Source: Kingella sp. (in: b-proteobacteria)
GTDB lineage: Bacteria; Pseudomonadota; Gammaproteobacteria; Burkholderiales; Neisseriaceae
Assembly (NCBI RefSeq): GCF_030527935.1
Contig: NZ_JAUMZV010000002.1
Coordinates: 1-64,000 of the forward strand
Length of the DNA: 64,000 nt
Direction of reading: 5' to 3'
Shown: positions 26,616 to 34,838 of the stretch, in pieces
Position numbering within the stretch: position 1 is the first letter of the stretch
Layout of the letters: the number at the start of each line of letters is the position of its first letter
Program-made: the position numbers and the translations under genes
The notes under the pieces: model-generated
The model's database searches: none
Seen by the model: the letters and a program-made list of their open reading frames with translations, nothing else
What the model was told of the DNA's origin: nothing

Positions 26616-26717
26616 TAGTCGTTTCCATTCAGCCTTAGACAAGGCAGCGAGCCGCAGATAGTACAAGTAGTACAGCAAGGTGAGCCAACGCAGTATAAGG
26701 CTGAATGGGAACGACTA
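26616..26717. repeat. Correia-like element, short form with TAGTCGTT ends (copy D)
   Basis: 102 bp. Terminal inverted repeats match at 21 of 22 positions (TAGTCGTTTCCATTCAGCCT at the left). The interior GGCAGCGAGCCGCAGATAGT is shared with the long elements at 44076 and 50840, but the roughly 55-bp internal segment of those is missing. Lies between efeO and efeB; a palindrome copy follows at 26727-26746. Confidence 0.85.
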
Positions 26718-26911
26718 AGCCAGCGCACGGCTTGCAAGCAAGCCGTAATCACGCGAATACCGTTTTCAGGCTGCCTATTCTGTCACGCCCGCGCCCAAAT
26801 ATCGCAATCGCAACGCATAAGGCAGCCTGAAACGAAGTTCAGCGTAGCTAAAAACCATTCATCCAACGCAACCGCACCATACCCCCCAACAACGATAAAG
26901 GAAACCCCACC

Positions 26912-28246
26912 ATGAGCGAACAACTCCAATCCCCCAGCAAACGCGCCCTATTCAAAACCGCCGCCGCTGTTGGCGCAACCCTAGCCACAGGCAGCCTAAT
27001 CGCCTGCCAACAACAGCCCGCCACCAGCCCAAGCAACAGTCCAGCCAGCGGCACATCCAACCCCACCCCCGCCAACAACGACGCTTGCGGCGGCAGTGGG
27101 CATTCCAACGTCAGCATACCCTGCCACGGCGCACACCAAGCAGGCATCATCACCCCCGACAAAGAACAACCCTTCGGCACACTCTGCGCCTTTGACGTAC
27201 TCGCCAAAAACACCAAAGAGCTAGAAAACTTCTTCCGCACGCTCACCGCCCGCATAGAATTTCTTACCCAAGGCGGCGAAATCGCCGAAATTGACGACAA
27301 ACTCCCGCCCCCCAGCAGCGGCATACTCGGCAAACAAATCCCCCCAGACGGGCTTACCATCACCGTAGGCGTAGGCAACAGCCTATTTGACGCACGCTTC
27401 GGGCTCGCCAAACACAAACCCCTGCGCCTGCAAGAAATGACCGACTTCCCCAACGATGCCCTAAAAGCCGAATGGTGCGACGGCGACATCAGCCTACAAA
27501 TCAGCGCATTCAGCCCCGAAACCTGCCAAAACGCCCTGCGCGACATCATCAAAAACACCAGCCACGTCGCCACCATCCGCTGGGCGATAGACGGCTGGGC
27601 ACCCAAAACCGAAGCCCCCGATGCCGCCTCCCGCAATCTATTTGGCTTCCGCGACGGCACAGGCAACCCCAATATCCGCGACCCCAAAGTCGCCGACACC
27701 ATGCTGTGGACAGGCATCACCGAAAACAGCCAAGACGAACCCGCGTGGGCAAAAAACGGCACCTACCAAGCCATACGCATCATTCGCCAACTGGTTGAAT
27801 TTTGGGACAGAACCCCGCTGCAAGAGCAACAAGACATCTTTGGGCGCGCCAAATACTCCGCCGCCCCGCTGGGCAAAAAACACGAACACGATGCGCCCGA
27901 TTATGCCAGCGACCCAGACGGCAAACGCATTCCCAAAGACAGCCACATGCGCCTAGCCAACCCGCGCGACCCCGAGTTCTTAAAACGCCACCAACTCTAC
28001 CGCCGCCCCTACAACTACTCGCTGGGCTTATCAACCGCCAAACAGTTAGACGTAGGCTTAATTTTGACCATGTACCAAGCCAACTTGGCAGACGGCTTTA
28101 TCTTCGTGCAAGGCTTGCTCAACGGCGAACCGCTGGAAGAGTACATCAAGCCATTTGGCGGCGGGTATTTCTTTGTGCTGCCCGGATTTGAGCAAGGCGG
28201 ATATTTGGGGGACGGGTTGATTAAGCTGGTACAGCCGCAGCAGTAG
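26912..28246 (+). CDS. efeB: Deferrochelatase/peroxidase EfeB (DyP type)
   Basis: Haem peroxidase exported to the periplasm, third part of the EfeUOB system; the family oxidises Fe(II) and has been proposed to take iron from haem. 444 residues. The DyP motif GFRDGTGNP lies at about 242-250, and the later RRPYNYSLGL region is typical. The N-terminal signal has a Tat-like layout (SKRALFKTAAAVGA), but the first Arg of the twin pair is Lys. An LIAC tetrad follows and could even be a lipobox. AAAGGAAA precedes the ATG. It is separated from efeO by a Correia-like element, so it may have its own promoter. Confidence 0.93.
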   Translation: MSEQLQSPSKRALFKTAAAVGATLATGSLIACQQQPATSPSNSPASGTSNPTPANNDACGGSGHSNVSIPCHGAHQAGIITPDKEQPFGTLCAFDVLAKNTKELENFFRTLTARIEFLTQGGEIAEIDDKLPPPSSGILGKQIPPDGLTITVGVGNSLFDARFGLAKHKPLRLQEMTDFPNDALKAEWCDGDISLQISAFSPETCQNALRDIIKNTSHVATIRWAIDGWAPKTEAPDAASRNLFGFRDGTGNPNIRDPKVADTMLWTGITENSQDEPAWAKNGTYQAIRIIRQLVEFWDRTPLQEQQDIFGRAKYSAAPLGKKHEHDAPDYASDPDGKRIPKDSHMRLANPRDPEFLKRHQLYRRPYNYSLGLSTAKQLDVGLILTMYQANLADGFIFVQGLLNGEPLEEYIKPFGGGYFFVLPGFEQGGYLGDGLIKLVQPQQ

Positions 28247-28266
28247 TAGATTGATTGAAAAAGATT

Positions 28267-28307
28267 AGGCAGCCTGAAAAGCGAATGGGTGCTTTTCAGG
28301 CTGCCTT
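28267..28307 (+). terminator. Inverted DUS pair after efeB
   Basis: AGGCAGCCTGAAAAGC / GCTTTTCAGGCTGCCT, loop of about 8 bases, then TTTG. Confidence 0.75.
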
Positions 28308-28390
28308 TGTTTGGCATGATGGCATCCGTTTTCAGGCTGTCTTGCGAATTAGGCTAACGCTGGCAAGAGCATCAATAGGCAGCCTGAAAT

Positions 28391-29395
28391 TTATTCTTCC
28401 GCAATCGCAATCACCTTTTCAGGCAGCAATTTGGTCATGCAATCAAAATGCCCCAGCGGGCATTCGCGTTGGAAACAGGGGCTGCAAGCCAAATTCAGCG
28501 TGGCGATTTTGGCTTTGTCGCTTAACGGCGGCGTATGCTCGGGGCTGGATGAGCCGTAAATCGCCACCAGCTTGCAGCCCACCGCCGCCGCAAGGTGCAT
28601 CAAGCCGCTGTCGTTGCAAAACACTTTATCCGCGCAGGCGAGCAAATCAATCGCTTCGTCTAGGCTGGTTTTGCCGCATAAATTGGTGCATAGGCAGCCT
28701 GAAAGCTGGTTAATCTCTTCGCCTAAATCAAAATCTTTGTGCGAGCCAAACAGCCAAATTTGATAACCGCGCTGGGCGTAATGCTGCGCCGTGGCGGCAA
28801 AATGGCGCGGCAGCCAACGCTTTGCCACGCCGTATTCCGCGCCGTGGCAAAACGCAATCACGGGCTTGTCCAAATCCAACCCATGCGCTGCCAACGCCGC
28901 CGCTTGGCTTGCCGCGCTGATGGTAAAACTGGGCTGCGAAGAATGCCCGTCAAACGCCGCTTGCGATGCGTGCGCCAGCGCGGTGTATCTATCCACCATC
29001 AGCGGCAGCGCGGCTTTATCCAGCTTGCGGATGTCGTTAAGCAGCACATAACGCTGTTCGCCCACATAACCCGTGCGCTGCTTGATGCGTGTGGCAAACG
29101 CCAGCAGCCCCATTTTCAGGCTGCCTGCGGTGGCAATCACTTGGTCATAACCGCGCTTGCCCAGCATCCGCCCCACGCGCCAACGCTCGCGCAGTTGCAA
29201 CGCACCGTGTCCAAATGGGTTGTCCAAAACCTCGTTCACTTCATCCATGCGCCGATACACCGCCTGCGACCACTTGGGCGCAAACACATCAATCACGCAA
29301 TCGGGATGCAATTCGCGCAAACGGCGCAGCATCGGCTGCGTCATCACGCAATCGCCAATCCACGAAGGCGACAAAACCAGAATTTTTTTAGCCAT
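28391..29395 (-). CDS. waaF: ADP-heptose:LPS heptosyltransferase II
   Basis: Adds the second heptose to the inner core of lipooligosaccharide. 334 residues, GT9 fold. Starts KILVLSPSWIGDCVMTQPML; the C-terminal half has HGAEYGVAKRWLP, CNDSGLMHLAAAVG and YGSSSPEHTPPL, typical for RfaF. AGGATGAA precedes the ATG. Two DUS lie inside the frame (GSLK and SGCL). Acts at the cytosolic face of the inner membrane. Confidence 0.95.
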   Translation of the reverse strand: MAKKILVLSPSWIGDCVMTQPMLRRLRELHPDCVIDVFAPKWSQAVYRRMDEVNEVLDNPFGHGALQLRERWRVGRMLGKRGYDQVIATAGSLKMGLLAFATRIKQRTGYVGEQRYVLLNDIRKLDKAALPLMVDRYTALAHASQAAFDGHSSQPSFTISAASQAAALAAHGLDLDKPVIAFCHGAEYGVAKRWLPRHFAATAQHYAQRGYQIWLFGSHKDFDLGEEINQLSGCLCTNLCGKTSLDEAIDLLACADKVFCNDSGLMHLAAAVGCKLVAIYGSSSPEHTPPLSDKAKIATLNLACSPCFQRECPLGHFDCMTKLLPEKVIAIAEE

Positions 29396-29507
29396 TTCAT
29401 CCTGTTTGCAAAACCAAAAACGCGCCGATTGTAGGGCGAAAAACTGCCACGCGCAAAAGTTTAGGGCTACAATGCCACCTTTCGTTTACCCGCCCCCATT
29501 GCATAAT

Positions 29508-29825
29508 ATGACCGCCACCCAATGCTACGCCAACGCCCGCTTAACCGCCATCCGCCACATCCCGCACGAAGACAAACTGATTTTGAGCTTTGACGAACAC
29601 GAAGACTGCGAGTTCAACAGCGTGGTGGATTTTTCGCTCAACGGCTTTTATCCGCACAATATTTTGTTTGATTTATACGAATACGACCTTGCATCGCTGC
29701 CACCGCGCGTTGCCGCCGAGTTTCCCACGCTGTCGTATTACATCCACAGCGGCGAAAACTGGCAAATTTTCCATCTCTCGCCGCAAGCGGGCATGGGCGG
29801 CATTATTGTGTGCGCCACGTTTTGA
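29508..29825 (+). CDS. Conserved-looking hypothetical protein
   Basis: 105 residues from the ATG at 29508; an earlier in-frame ATG at 29472 overlaps a TACAAT promoter-like box (29468-29473), so the later start is preferred. Compact alpha/beta composition (KLILSFDEHEDCEFNSVVDF, then FPTLSYYIHSGENWQIFHL), no signal or membrane segment. It faintly recalls DUF2442-type small proteins but I cannot assign it. Divergent from waaF across about 110 bp and followed by a DUS pair (29851-29885). Confidence 0.7.
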   Translation: MTATQCYANARLTAIRHIPHEDKLILSFDEHEDCEFNSVVDFSLNGFYPHNILFDLYEYDLASLPPRVAAEFPTLSYYIHSGENWQIFHLSPQAGMGGIIVCATF

Positions 29826-30175
29826 TTGCTCGCTGCATGAATGAGCACTTTCAGGCTGCCTTATCGTGTATAGGCAGCCTGAAAAACTGTTTACGCGCCG
29901 AGTTAGATATCTGCCTTGCTGTAAACAACAGCGACATCAAAGGCAGCCTGAAAAACAAAAATGGAGCGGTGACGGCTCATCGCCATGCTGTTGAGTTGGC
30001 AACATTACCAAACCTTCTACTCGCCATACTCGTTTTCAGGCTGCCGTATCCGCCCAAACCACACCCGCGTCCCAATCCACCCATTTAGGCAGCCTGAAAC
30101 TTCCCCCGCGCCCCGTTTTCCGTTAAAGTACACATTTTACAAAAACAAACAATCACAACAAGGATTTACAAAAAA
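29826..30175. other. Intergenic gap before rnr
   Basis: Inverted DUS pair at 29851-29885 (terminator), three more DUS and an ATGGAGCGGTGACGGCTCAT repeat near 29962. AAGGATTTAC lies just before the rnr start. No gene. Confidence 0.6.
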
Positions 30176-33049
30176 ATGGCAAAAACCAAAAGCAAAACAA
30201 CCCCAAGCAAAAAAAACAGCCTGCGCGCCCAAGACCCCTATCTCGCGCGGGAGCAACAAAAATACCCCCACCCCCTGCCCAGTCGCGAATGGATTATCCA
30301 GCTATTAGAAACCGCAGGCATTCCGCAAAAAATCTCCAGCCTAGCCAATCAGTTATCCATTAGCGACAGCGAATACGAATTTTTTGAACGTCGCCTTAAA
30401 GCGATGGCACGCGATGGGCAAATTCTGATTAACCGCCGCAATCTGGTTTGCGCCGCCGAAAAACTCGCCATCGTGAAATGCCGCGTGGAAATGCACAAAG
30501 ACGGCTTTGGCTTTGCCGTGCCGCTTATCCCCACAGGCGAAGGCGATTTGGTGCTGTATGAGCGGCAAACGCGCGGCGTGATGAACGGCGACATTGTAAC
30601 CGTGCGCCCGCTGGGGCTAGACCGCCGTGGGCGGCGCGAAGGGCAAATTTTAGATATCATCGAGCGTGCGCAAACGTCCATCGTGGGCAGGTTTTACTTG
30701 GAACGCGGCATCGCCGTGCTAGACCCCGAAGACAAACGGCTCACGCAAAATGTGATTTTAGAACCCGACAGCGTGGTGCAATTTGCGCCCAGCGAAGGGC
30801 AGGTGGTCGTTGCCGAAATCACCGCTTATCCCGAAAACCATCGCCCCGCCGTTGCCTGCATTACCGAAGTGCTGGGCGATTACGCCGACAGCGGCATGGA
30901 AATTGAAATCGCGCTGCGCAAACACAAATTGCCGCACGAATTTAGCGCAGGCTGCCTGAAAGCCGCCGCCAAAATCCCCGCCAAAGTGCGCCCGAGCGAC
31001 CGCAAAAACCGCGTGGATTTACGCAATTTGCCGCTGGTAACCATAGACGGCGAAACGTCGCGCGATTTTGACGATGCGGTGTACGCCGAAAAAATCGGGC
31101 GCAATTATCGGCTTATTGTTGCCATCGCCGATGTGAGCCATTATGTGAAACCCGACGATGCCATAGACCAAGACGCGCAAGAACGCGCCACCAGCGTGTA
31201 TTTTCCACGCCGCGTGATACCGATGCTGCCTGAAAATCTATCCAACGGCATTTGCTCGCTCAACCCCGATGTGGAGCGGTTGTGCATGGTGTGCGACATG
31301 GACATCACGTTTGCAGGCAACATCAAATCCTATCGCTTCTACCCCGCCGTGATGAAATCACACGGCAGGCTCACTTACAACCAAGTGTGGGAATGGATTA
31401 GCCAAAAAACGCAAAATCCATACAGCGAGCAGCTCAACACTTTATACAAATTATTCAAAATATTGCAGAAAAAACGCCACGCACGCGGCGCGATGGAATT
31501 TGAAACCAGCGAAACGCAAATGCTGTTCAACGACAACGGCAAAATTGACCGCATCATCCCCGTGGTGCGCAACGATGCGCATAAATTGATTGAAGAATGT
31601 ATGCTCGCGGCGAACGTGTGTTCCGCCGATTTTCTGTTAAAAAACAAACACCCCGCGCTGTATCGCAACCACGCAGGGCCCCCGCCCGAAAAATTAGCCG
31701 CGCTGCGCGAACAACTGGGCTTGCTCGGATTGAAACTGGGCGGCGGCGACCATCCCGCGCCCAAAGATTACGCCGCGCTTGCCGAGCAAGTCGCCGAGCG
31801 CGACGACCGCGAATTGCTGCAAACCATGCTGTTGCGCTCCATGCAGCAAGCGCAATACGAGCCGCACAACGCAGGGCATTTTGGGCTGGCGTATGAACAC
31901 TACACCCATTTCACTTCGCCCATCCGCCGCTACCCCGATTTGCTGGTGCATCGCGCCATCAGAGCCGTGCTGGCGGGCGAGCAATACCAAGCCAACTGGC
32001 AAGCATTGGGCGCACATTCATCGCATTGCGAACGCCGCGCCGATGATGCCAGCCGCGATGTGGAAAACTGGCTGAAAACCTACTATATGCGCGACAAAGT
32101 GGGCGAAGTGTTCGCAGGCAAAATCAGCGGCATGGCGAATTTTGGCATTTTTGTTACGCTGGACGACATCCACATTGAAGGCATGGTGCACGTGAGCGAT
32201 TTGGGCGAAGATTATTTCAACTACCACCCCGAAACGCTGTCCATGATAGGCGAGCGCAGCGGCGCGCAATTCAAAATGGGCGACCGCGTGGTAGTGAAAG
32301 TGGCGCGCGCCGATTTGGATACCAGCAAGATTGATTTGGCGTTGGTGTCGGGCGGCGAATCGCGCCAAGCGCGCAAAGGCAAAAAAACCGCCAACGCGGT
32401 TGCCAATATTTCAGGCAGCCTGAAAAATACGCGCGGCAAGAAAGCGGCTGTCGCGCCTGTTGAACCCAACGCGGGCAAGAAATCACGCAAAGGCAAAAAG
32501 CAAGCGGCGGCGGATGGTTTAGGCAGCCTGAAAACGGTAAACAGCGATGTGAAAGGCGATGCAAAACCAACCGCGCGCGAACAGGTTGAACAAGCTAAAA
32601 GCAATAAGCCTAGCAAATCGCGCAAAGGCAGCCTGAAAACTGAAAACGGCAGCGAAATGAAAGCGAACGAAGCCAAAGCAGCCAAGCCAGCGGTTCAAGC
32701 GCAAGCTGTTCCGTCGCAAACAGCCAAAGCCGTTGAAACCAGCCCAGCCAAGAAATCGCGCAAAGGCAAAAAGCAAGCGGCGATGGATGGTTCAGGCAGC
32801 CTGAAAACGGCAAAAAGTAATGTGAAAGGCGATGCGAAACCAGCAGCGCGTGAACAGGTTGAACAAGCTAAAAACAACAAACCTAGCAAATCACGCCAAG
32901 CCAAAGGCAGCCTGAAAACCACAGGCATCAACGAAATTAAAACCAATTCACCGCGCCCCACCCCAAAAGAAGCCACCCCAGCCCAACCCGCCGCAGGCAC
33001 GCTCAAAATGGTAAACGGCAAAATCACCATCGTGAAAAAGAAAAAATAG
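30176..33049 (+). CDS. rnr: Ribonuclease R with an expanded, DUS-rich C-terminal tail
   Basis: 3'-5' exoribonuclease that degrades structured RNA. 957 residues against about 813 in E. coli. Order: N-terminal helical region, cold-shock domains (GFGFAVPL about 110), RNB domain with the catalytic Asp cluster DGETSRDFDDA (about 291-301), S1 domain (about 643-730, GKISGMANFGIFV), then a Lys-rich low-complexity tail from about 730. The tail contains five in-frame uptake sequences read as GSLK and an internal duplication: KKSRKGKKQAA...EQVEQAK...NKPSKSR occurs twice (encoded near 32470-32625 and 32748-32900). Lys-rich tails on RNase R bind RNA and ribosomes, so function may be kept. Confidence 0.96.
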   Translation: MAKTKSKTTPSKKNSLRAQDPYLAREQQKYPHPLPSREWIIQLLETAGIPQKISSLANQLSISDSEYEFFERRLKAMARDGQILINRRNLVCAAEKLAIVKCRVEMHKDGFGFAVPLIPTGEGDLVLYERQTRGVMNGDIVTVRPLGLDRRGRREGQILDIIERAQTSIVGRFYLERGIAVLDPEDKRLTQNVILEPDSVVQFAPSEGQVVVAEITAYPENHRPAVACITEVLGDYADSGMEIEIALRKHKLPHEFSAGCLKAAAKIPAKVRPSDRKNRVDLRNLPLVTIDGETSRDFDDAVYAEKIGRNYRLIVAIADVSHYVKPDDAIDQDAQERATSVYFPRRVIPMLPENLSNGICSLNPDVERLCMVCDMDITFAGNIKSYRFYPAVMKSHGRLTYNQVWEWISQKTQNPYSEQLNTLYKLFKILQKKRHARGAMEFETSETQMLFNDNGKIDRIIPVVRNDAHKLIEECMLAANVCSADFLLKNKHPALYRNHAGPPPEKLAALREQLGLLGLKLGGGDHPAPKDYAALAEQVAERDDRELLQTMLLRSMQQAQYEPHNAGHFGLAYEHYTHFTSPIRRYPDLLVHRAIRAVLAGEQYQANWQALGAHSSHCERRADDASRDVENWLKTYYMRDKVGEVFAGKISGMANFGIFVTLDDIHIEGMVHVSDLGEDYFNYHPETLSMIGERSGAQFKMGDRVVVKVARADLDTSKIDLALVSGGESRQARKGKKTANAVANISGSLKNTRGKKAAVAPVEPNAGKKSRKGKKQAAADGLGSLKTVNSDVKGDAKPTAREQVEQAKSNKPSKSRKGSLKTENGSEMKANEAKAAKPAVQAQAVPSQTAKAVETSPAKKSRKGKKQAAMDGSGSLKTAKSNVKGDAKPAAREQVEQAKNNKPSKSRQAKGSLKTTGINEIKTNSPRPTPKEATPAQPAAGTLKMVNGKITIVKKKK

Positions 33050-33063
33050 GCAGCCTGAAAACA

Positions 33064-33096
33064 AAAACGGCACAGAATCAACCCTGTGCCGTTTTT
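33064..33096 (+). terminator. Intrinsic terminator after rnr
   Basis: AAACGGCACAG / CTGTGCCGTTT stem with TTTTT at the 3' end. The complementary strand also has an A/T-rich flank, so it could serve folD, which ends at 33124 on the other strand. Confidence 0.9.
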
Positions 33097-33123
33097 ATCC
33101 ATTATCACGCCGCAAAACCGTTT

Positions 33124-33981
33124 TCAGGCTGCATCATGTATCCCCGCCGCCTGTAACGTATTCTCCAACAAACTCGCAATCGTCATCGGCCCCACGCCGC
33201 CAGGCACAGGCGTAATCGCAAAAGCACGTTCTTTCGCCGCCGCAAATTCCACATCGCCGCACAGCGAGCCATCGTCCAAGCGATTGATGCCCACATCAAT
33301 CACCGTAGCATTGGGCTTAATCCAAGAGCCTTTGATGAAATTGGGCTTGCCCACCGCCACAATCAAAATATCCGCCGTCGCCACTTCCAAAGCCAAATTC
33401 TCGGTAAACCGATGGCACACCGTAGGCGTGCCGCCCGCCAGCATAATCTCCAACGCCATCGGCCGCCCCACAATATTAGACGCGCCCACAATCGTAACCT
33501 TCTTGCCCTTCACAGGAATGTTGTACGCATCCAGCAGCGTCATCACACCTTTGGGCGTGCACGGGCGCAGCGTCGGCATCCGTTGCAGCAGCCGCCCCAC
33601 GTTATACGGATGAAAACCGTCCACATCCTTATCAGGATGAATCCGCTCCAACACCGCTTGGCTGTTGATATGCGGTGGCAAGGGCAGTTGCACCAAAATG
33701 CCGTCCACATCATCTTGCCCATTCAGCGCATCAATCAACGCCAGCAGCTCTGTCTCGCCGGTGTCTGCGGGCAAAATATGCGAAAACGATTGAAAGCCCA
33801 CCTTATCGCAAGCGCGTTGCTTATTGCGCACATAAACCGCGCTGGCAGGATTATCGCCCACCAAAATAACCGCCAAACCTGGGGCGCGTTTGCCTTCGGT
33901 TTGGCGTTGTTGCACTTGCTCGCTGATGCGTTGCAAACATTGTTCGGAAACTTCTTTGCCATTGATGATTTGAGCCGTCAT
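33124..33981 (-). CDS. folD: Methylenetetrahydrofolate dehydrogenase/cyclohydrolase
   Basis: Bifunctional enzyme of one-carbon metabolism (5,10-methylene-THF to 10-formyl-THF). 285 residues from the ATG at 33981, where the family N-terminus AQIINGKEVSEQCLQ begins. YVRNKQRACDKVGF contains the catalytic Tyr and Lys; ILVQLPLPPHI, VDGFHPYNVGRL, IVGASNIVGRPMALEI and PVPGGVGPMTIA are all present. Confidence 0.97.
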   Translation of the reverse strand: MTAQIINGKEVSEQCLQRISEQVQQRQTEGKRAPGLAVILVGDNPASAVYVRNKQRACDKVGFQSFSHILPADTGETELLALIDALNGQDDVDGILVQLPLPPHINSQAVLERIHPDKDVDGFHPYNVGRLLQRMPTLRPCTPKGVMTLLDAYNIPVKGKKVTIVGASNIVGRPMALEIMLAGGTPTVCHRFTENLALEVATADILIVAVGKPNFIKGSWIKPNATVIDVGINRLDDGSLCGDVEFAAAKERAFAITPVPGGVGPMTIASLLENTLQAAGIHDAA

Positions 33982-34189
33982 GGATTTGCTTTCGTTGCTG
34001 TGGAAGGAAAATCGCATTATCGCATTTTTACAAAAGGGGCAGCAAGGCAGCCTGAAAAGCATGGCGCGGGGCAAAATGGGGCAGCGTTTTATCTAGCATT
34101 TTTTGCTTTTATCAATTTTGTTGCGAATTTTAAAATTTTTGCAAAATTAGTTTAATTTACAATCAACGAGTTACCGCAATCAAGCAAAA

Positions 34190-34204
34190 TAATAATAACT
34201 ATCA
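34190..34204 (+). promoter_or_regulatory. Strong Fur box
   Basis: TAATAATAACTATCA matches the 7-1-7 Fur consensus TGATAATnATTATCA at 12 of 14 specified bases. It sits in AT-rich DNA directly upstream of the first sRNA candidate and probably overlaps its -10 region (TAATAA at 34193 or TATCAT at 34200). Confidence 0.8.
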
Positions 34205-34354
34205 TTTGCACAAAGAAACAAAAGGGCGTACTATTCGTTTTACCAGCTACGCAGCAACAGAAATTGTTCGCAAACTTTGCTGCTGTGTAGTACATTTGGT
34301 AGTGGTTTGTGTTCCTTTTGTGCCCCCGTTGTGAAAACGTGGGGCAATTTTTTT
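34205..34354 (+). ncRNA. Candidate Fur-repressed small RNA (NrrF-like)
   Basis: About 150 nt between a strong Fur box and an intrinsic terminator, with no credible protein. Folding by eye: outer stem GTACTA (34228-34233) with TAGTAC (34288-34293), inner stem GCAGCAA (34251-34257) with TTGCTGC (34277-34283), a single-stranded U-rich stretch, then a terminator (TGCCCC...GGGGCA, 34321-34346) followed by A and seven T. In Neisseria the iron-responsive sRNA NrrF has the same size and Fur control and represses sdh and other iron-using genes. Identity with NrrF is inferred from architecture, not from alignment. The 5' end is an estimate. Confidence 0.7.
34321..34354 (+). terminator. Terminator of the Fur-box sRNA
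   Basis: TGCCCCCGTT pairs with AACGTGGGGCA (one bulged T), loop GTGAA-like, then ATTTTTTT. Confidence 0.88.
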
Positions 34355-34488
34355 GCGTATGAGATGTTACGCGGTGTAGTAATTGGAATAAAAGGTTTAG
34401 ACAATGATTTTGAATATTTTTTATTATTGGCATTTTGTGCTACTGTTTTGCAAAAATAAAAAATTAAATGCCTGATTGCGATTTTGTG

Positions 34489-34517
34489 TTGTCAAGATTT
34501 GTAAGCAAGCATAAAAT
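34489..34517 (+). promoter_or_regulatory. Promoter for the second sRNA candidate
   Basis: TTGTCA (34489-34494), a 17-base spacer and TAAAAT (34512-34517). Predicted start near 34524. No other gene start lies within 300 bp downstream. Confidence 0.65.
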
Positions 34518-34523
34518 TCGGCT

Positions 34524-34739
34524 TACATTGAATTACAAAAACAACCAACGAGAAATATTCAACCCATTTCGGTGCGAGGTTTTGCATGGGCAGAACCGTG
34601 TGCTAAATCGCTTTGTTGTGCTGCTTCTTTCTCCTTTCGGGCAGCATAACGGAGGCAGGCGAAAGCCTGCATTGTTTGTGAAGCGTAAAATCTCTGATTG
34701 AGGTATTTGTGGCAGCTCTTCGTGAGCTGCCTTTTTTTT
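34524..34739 (+). ncRNA. Candidate multi-hairpin small RNA with a C/U-rich anti-Shine-Dalgarno loop
   Basis: Four hairpins in a row. SL1: GGTTTTGC/GCAGAACC with loop ATGG (34578-34597). SL2: a 10-bp stem GTTGTGCTGC/GCAGCATAAC (34615-34650) with a 16-nt loop containing CTTTCTCCTTT, which can pair with Shine-Dalgarno sequences. SL3: GCAGGC-GAAA-GCCTGC (34655-34670). SL4: terminator GGCAGCTC/GAGCTGCC with eight T (34711-34739). C/U-rich SL2 loops are a feature of the neisserial sibling sRNAs NmsRA/NmsRB as I remember them; homology is a suggestion only. The mature 5' end may be nearer 34565 than 34524. Confidence 0.65.
34711..34739 (+). terminator. Terminator of the second sRNA candidate
   Basis: GGCAGCTC-TTCGT-GAGCTGCC followed by TTTTTTTT. 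An inverted DUS pair (34754-34793) follows at once and separates the sRNA from pheA. Confidence 0.92.
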
Positions 34740-34838
34740 CGTGGTTTTTCTGTTTTCAGGCTGCCTATGCTGGCAAATAGGCAGCCTGAAAATTTATGAT
34801 TTGGGTAAAATGCGCGTTTTGCTTTGGGAGTTGAACCG

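Noticed and set aside
29157..29507. Long upstream part of the frame containing the 29508 gene
   Set aside because: It lies antisense to the well-supported waaF gene and has no family features.
34152..34701. Short ORFs overlapping the sRNA gap (both strands)
   Set aside because: No ribosome sites or family resemblance; they cross the Fur box, terminators and stems that better explain the DNA.
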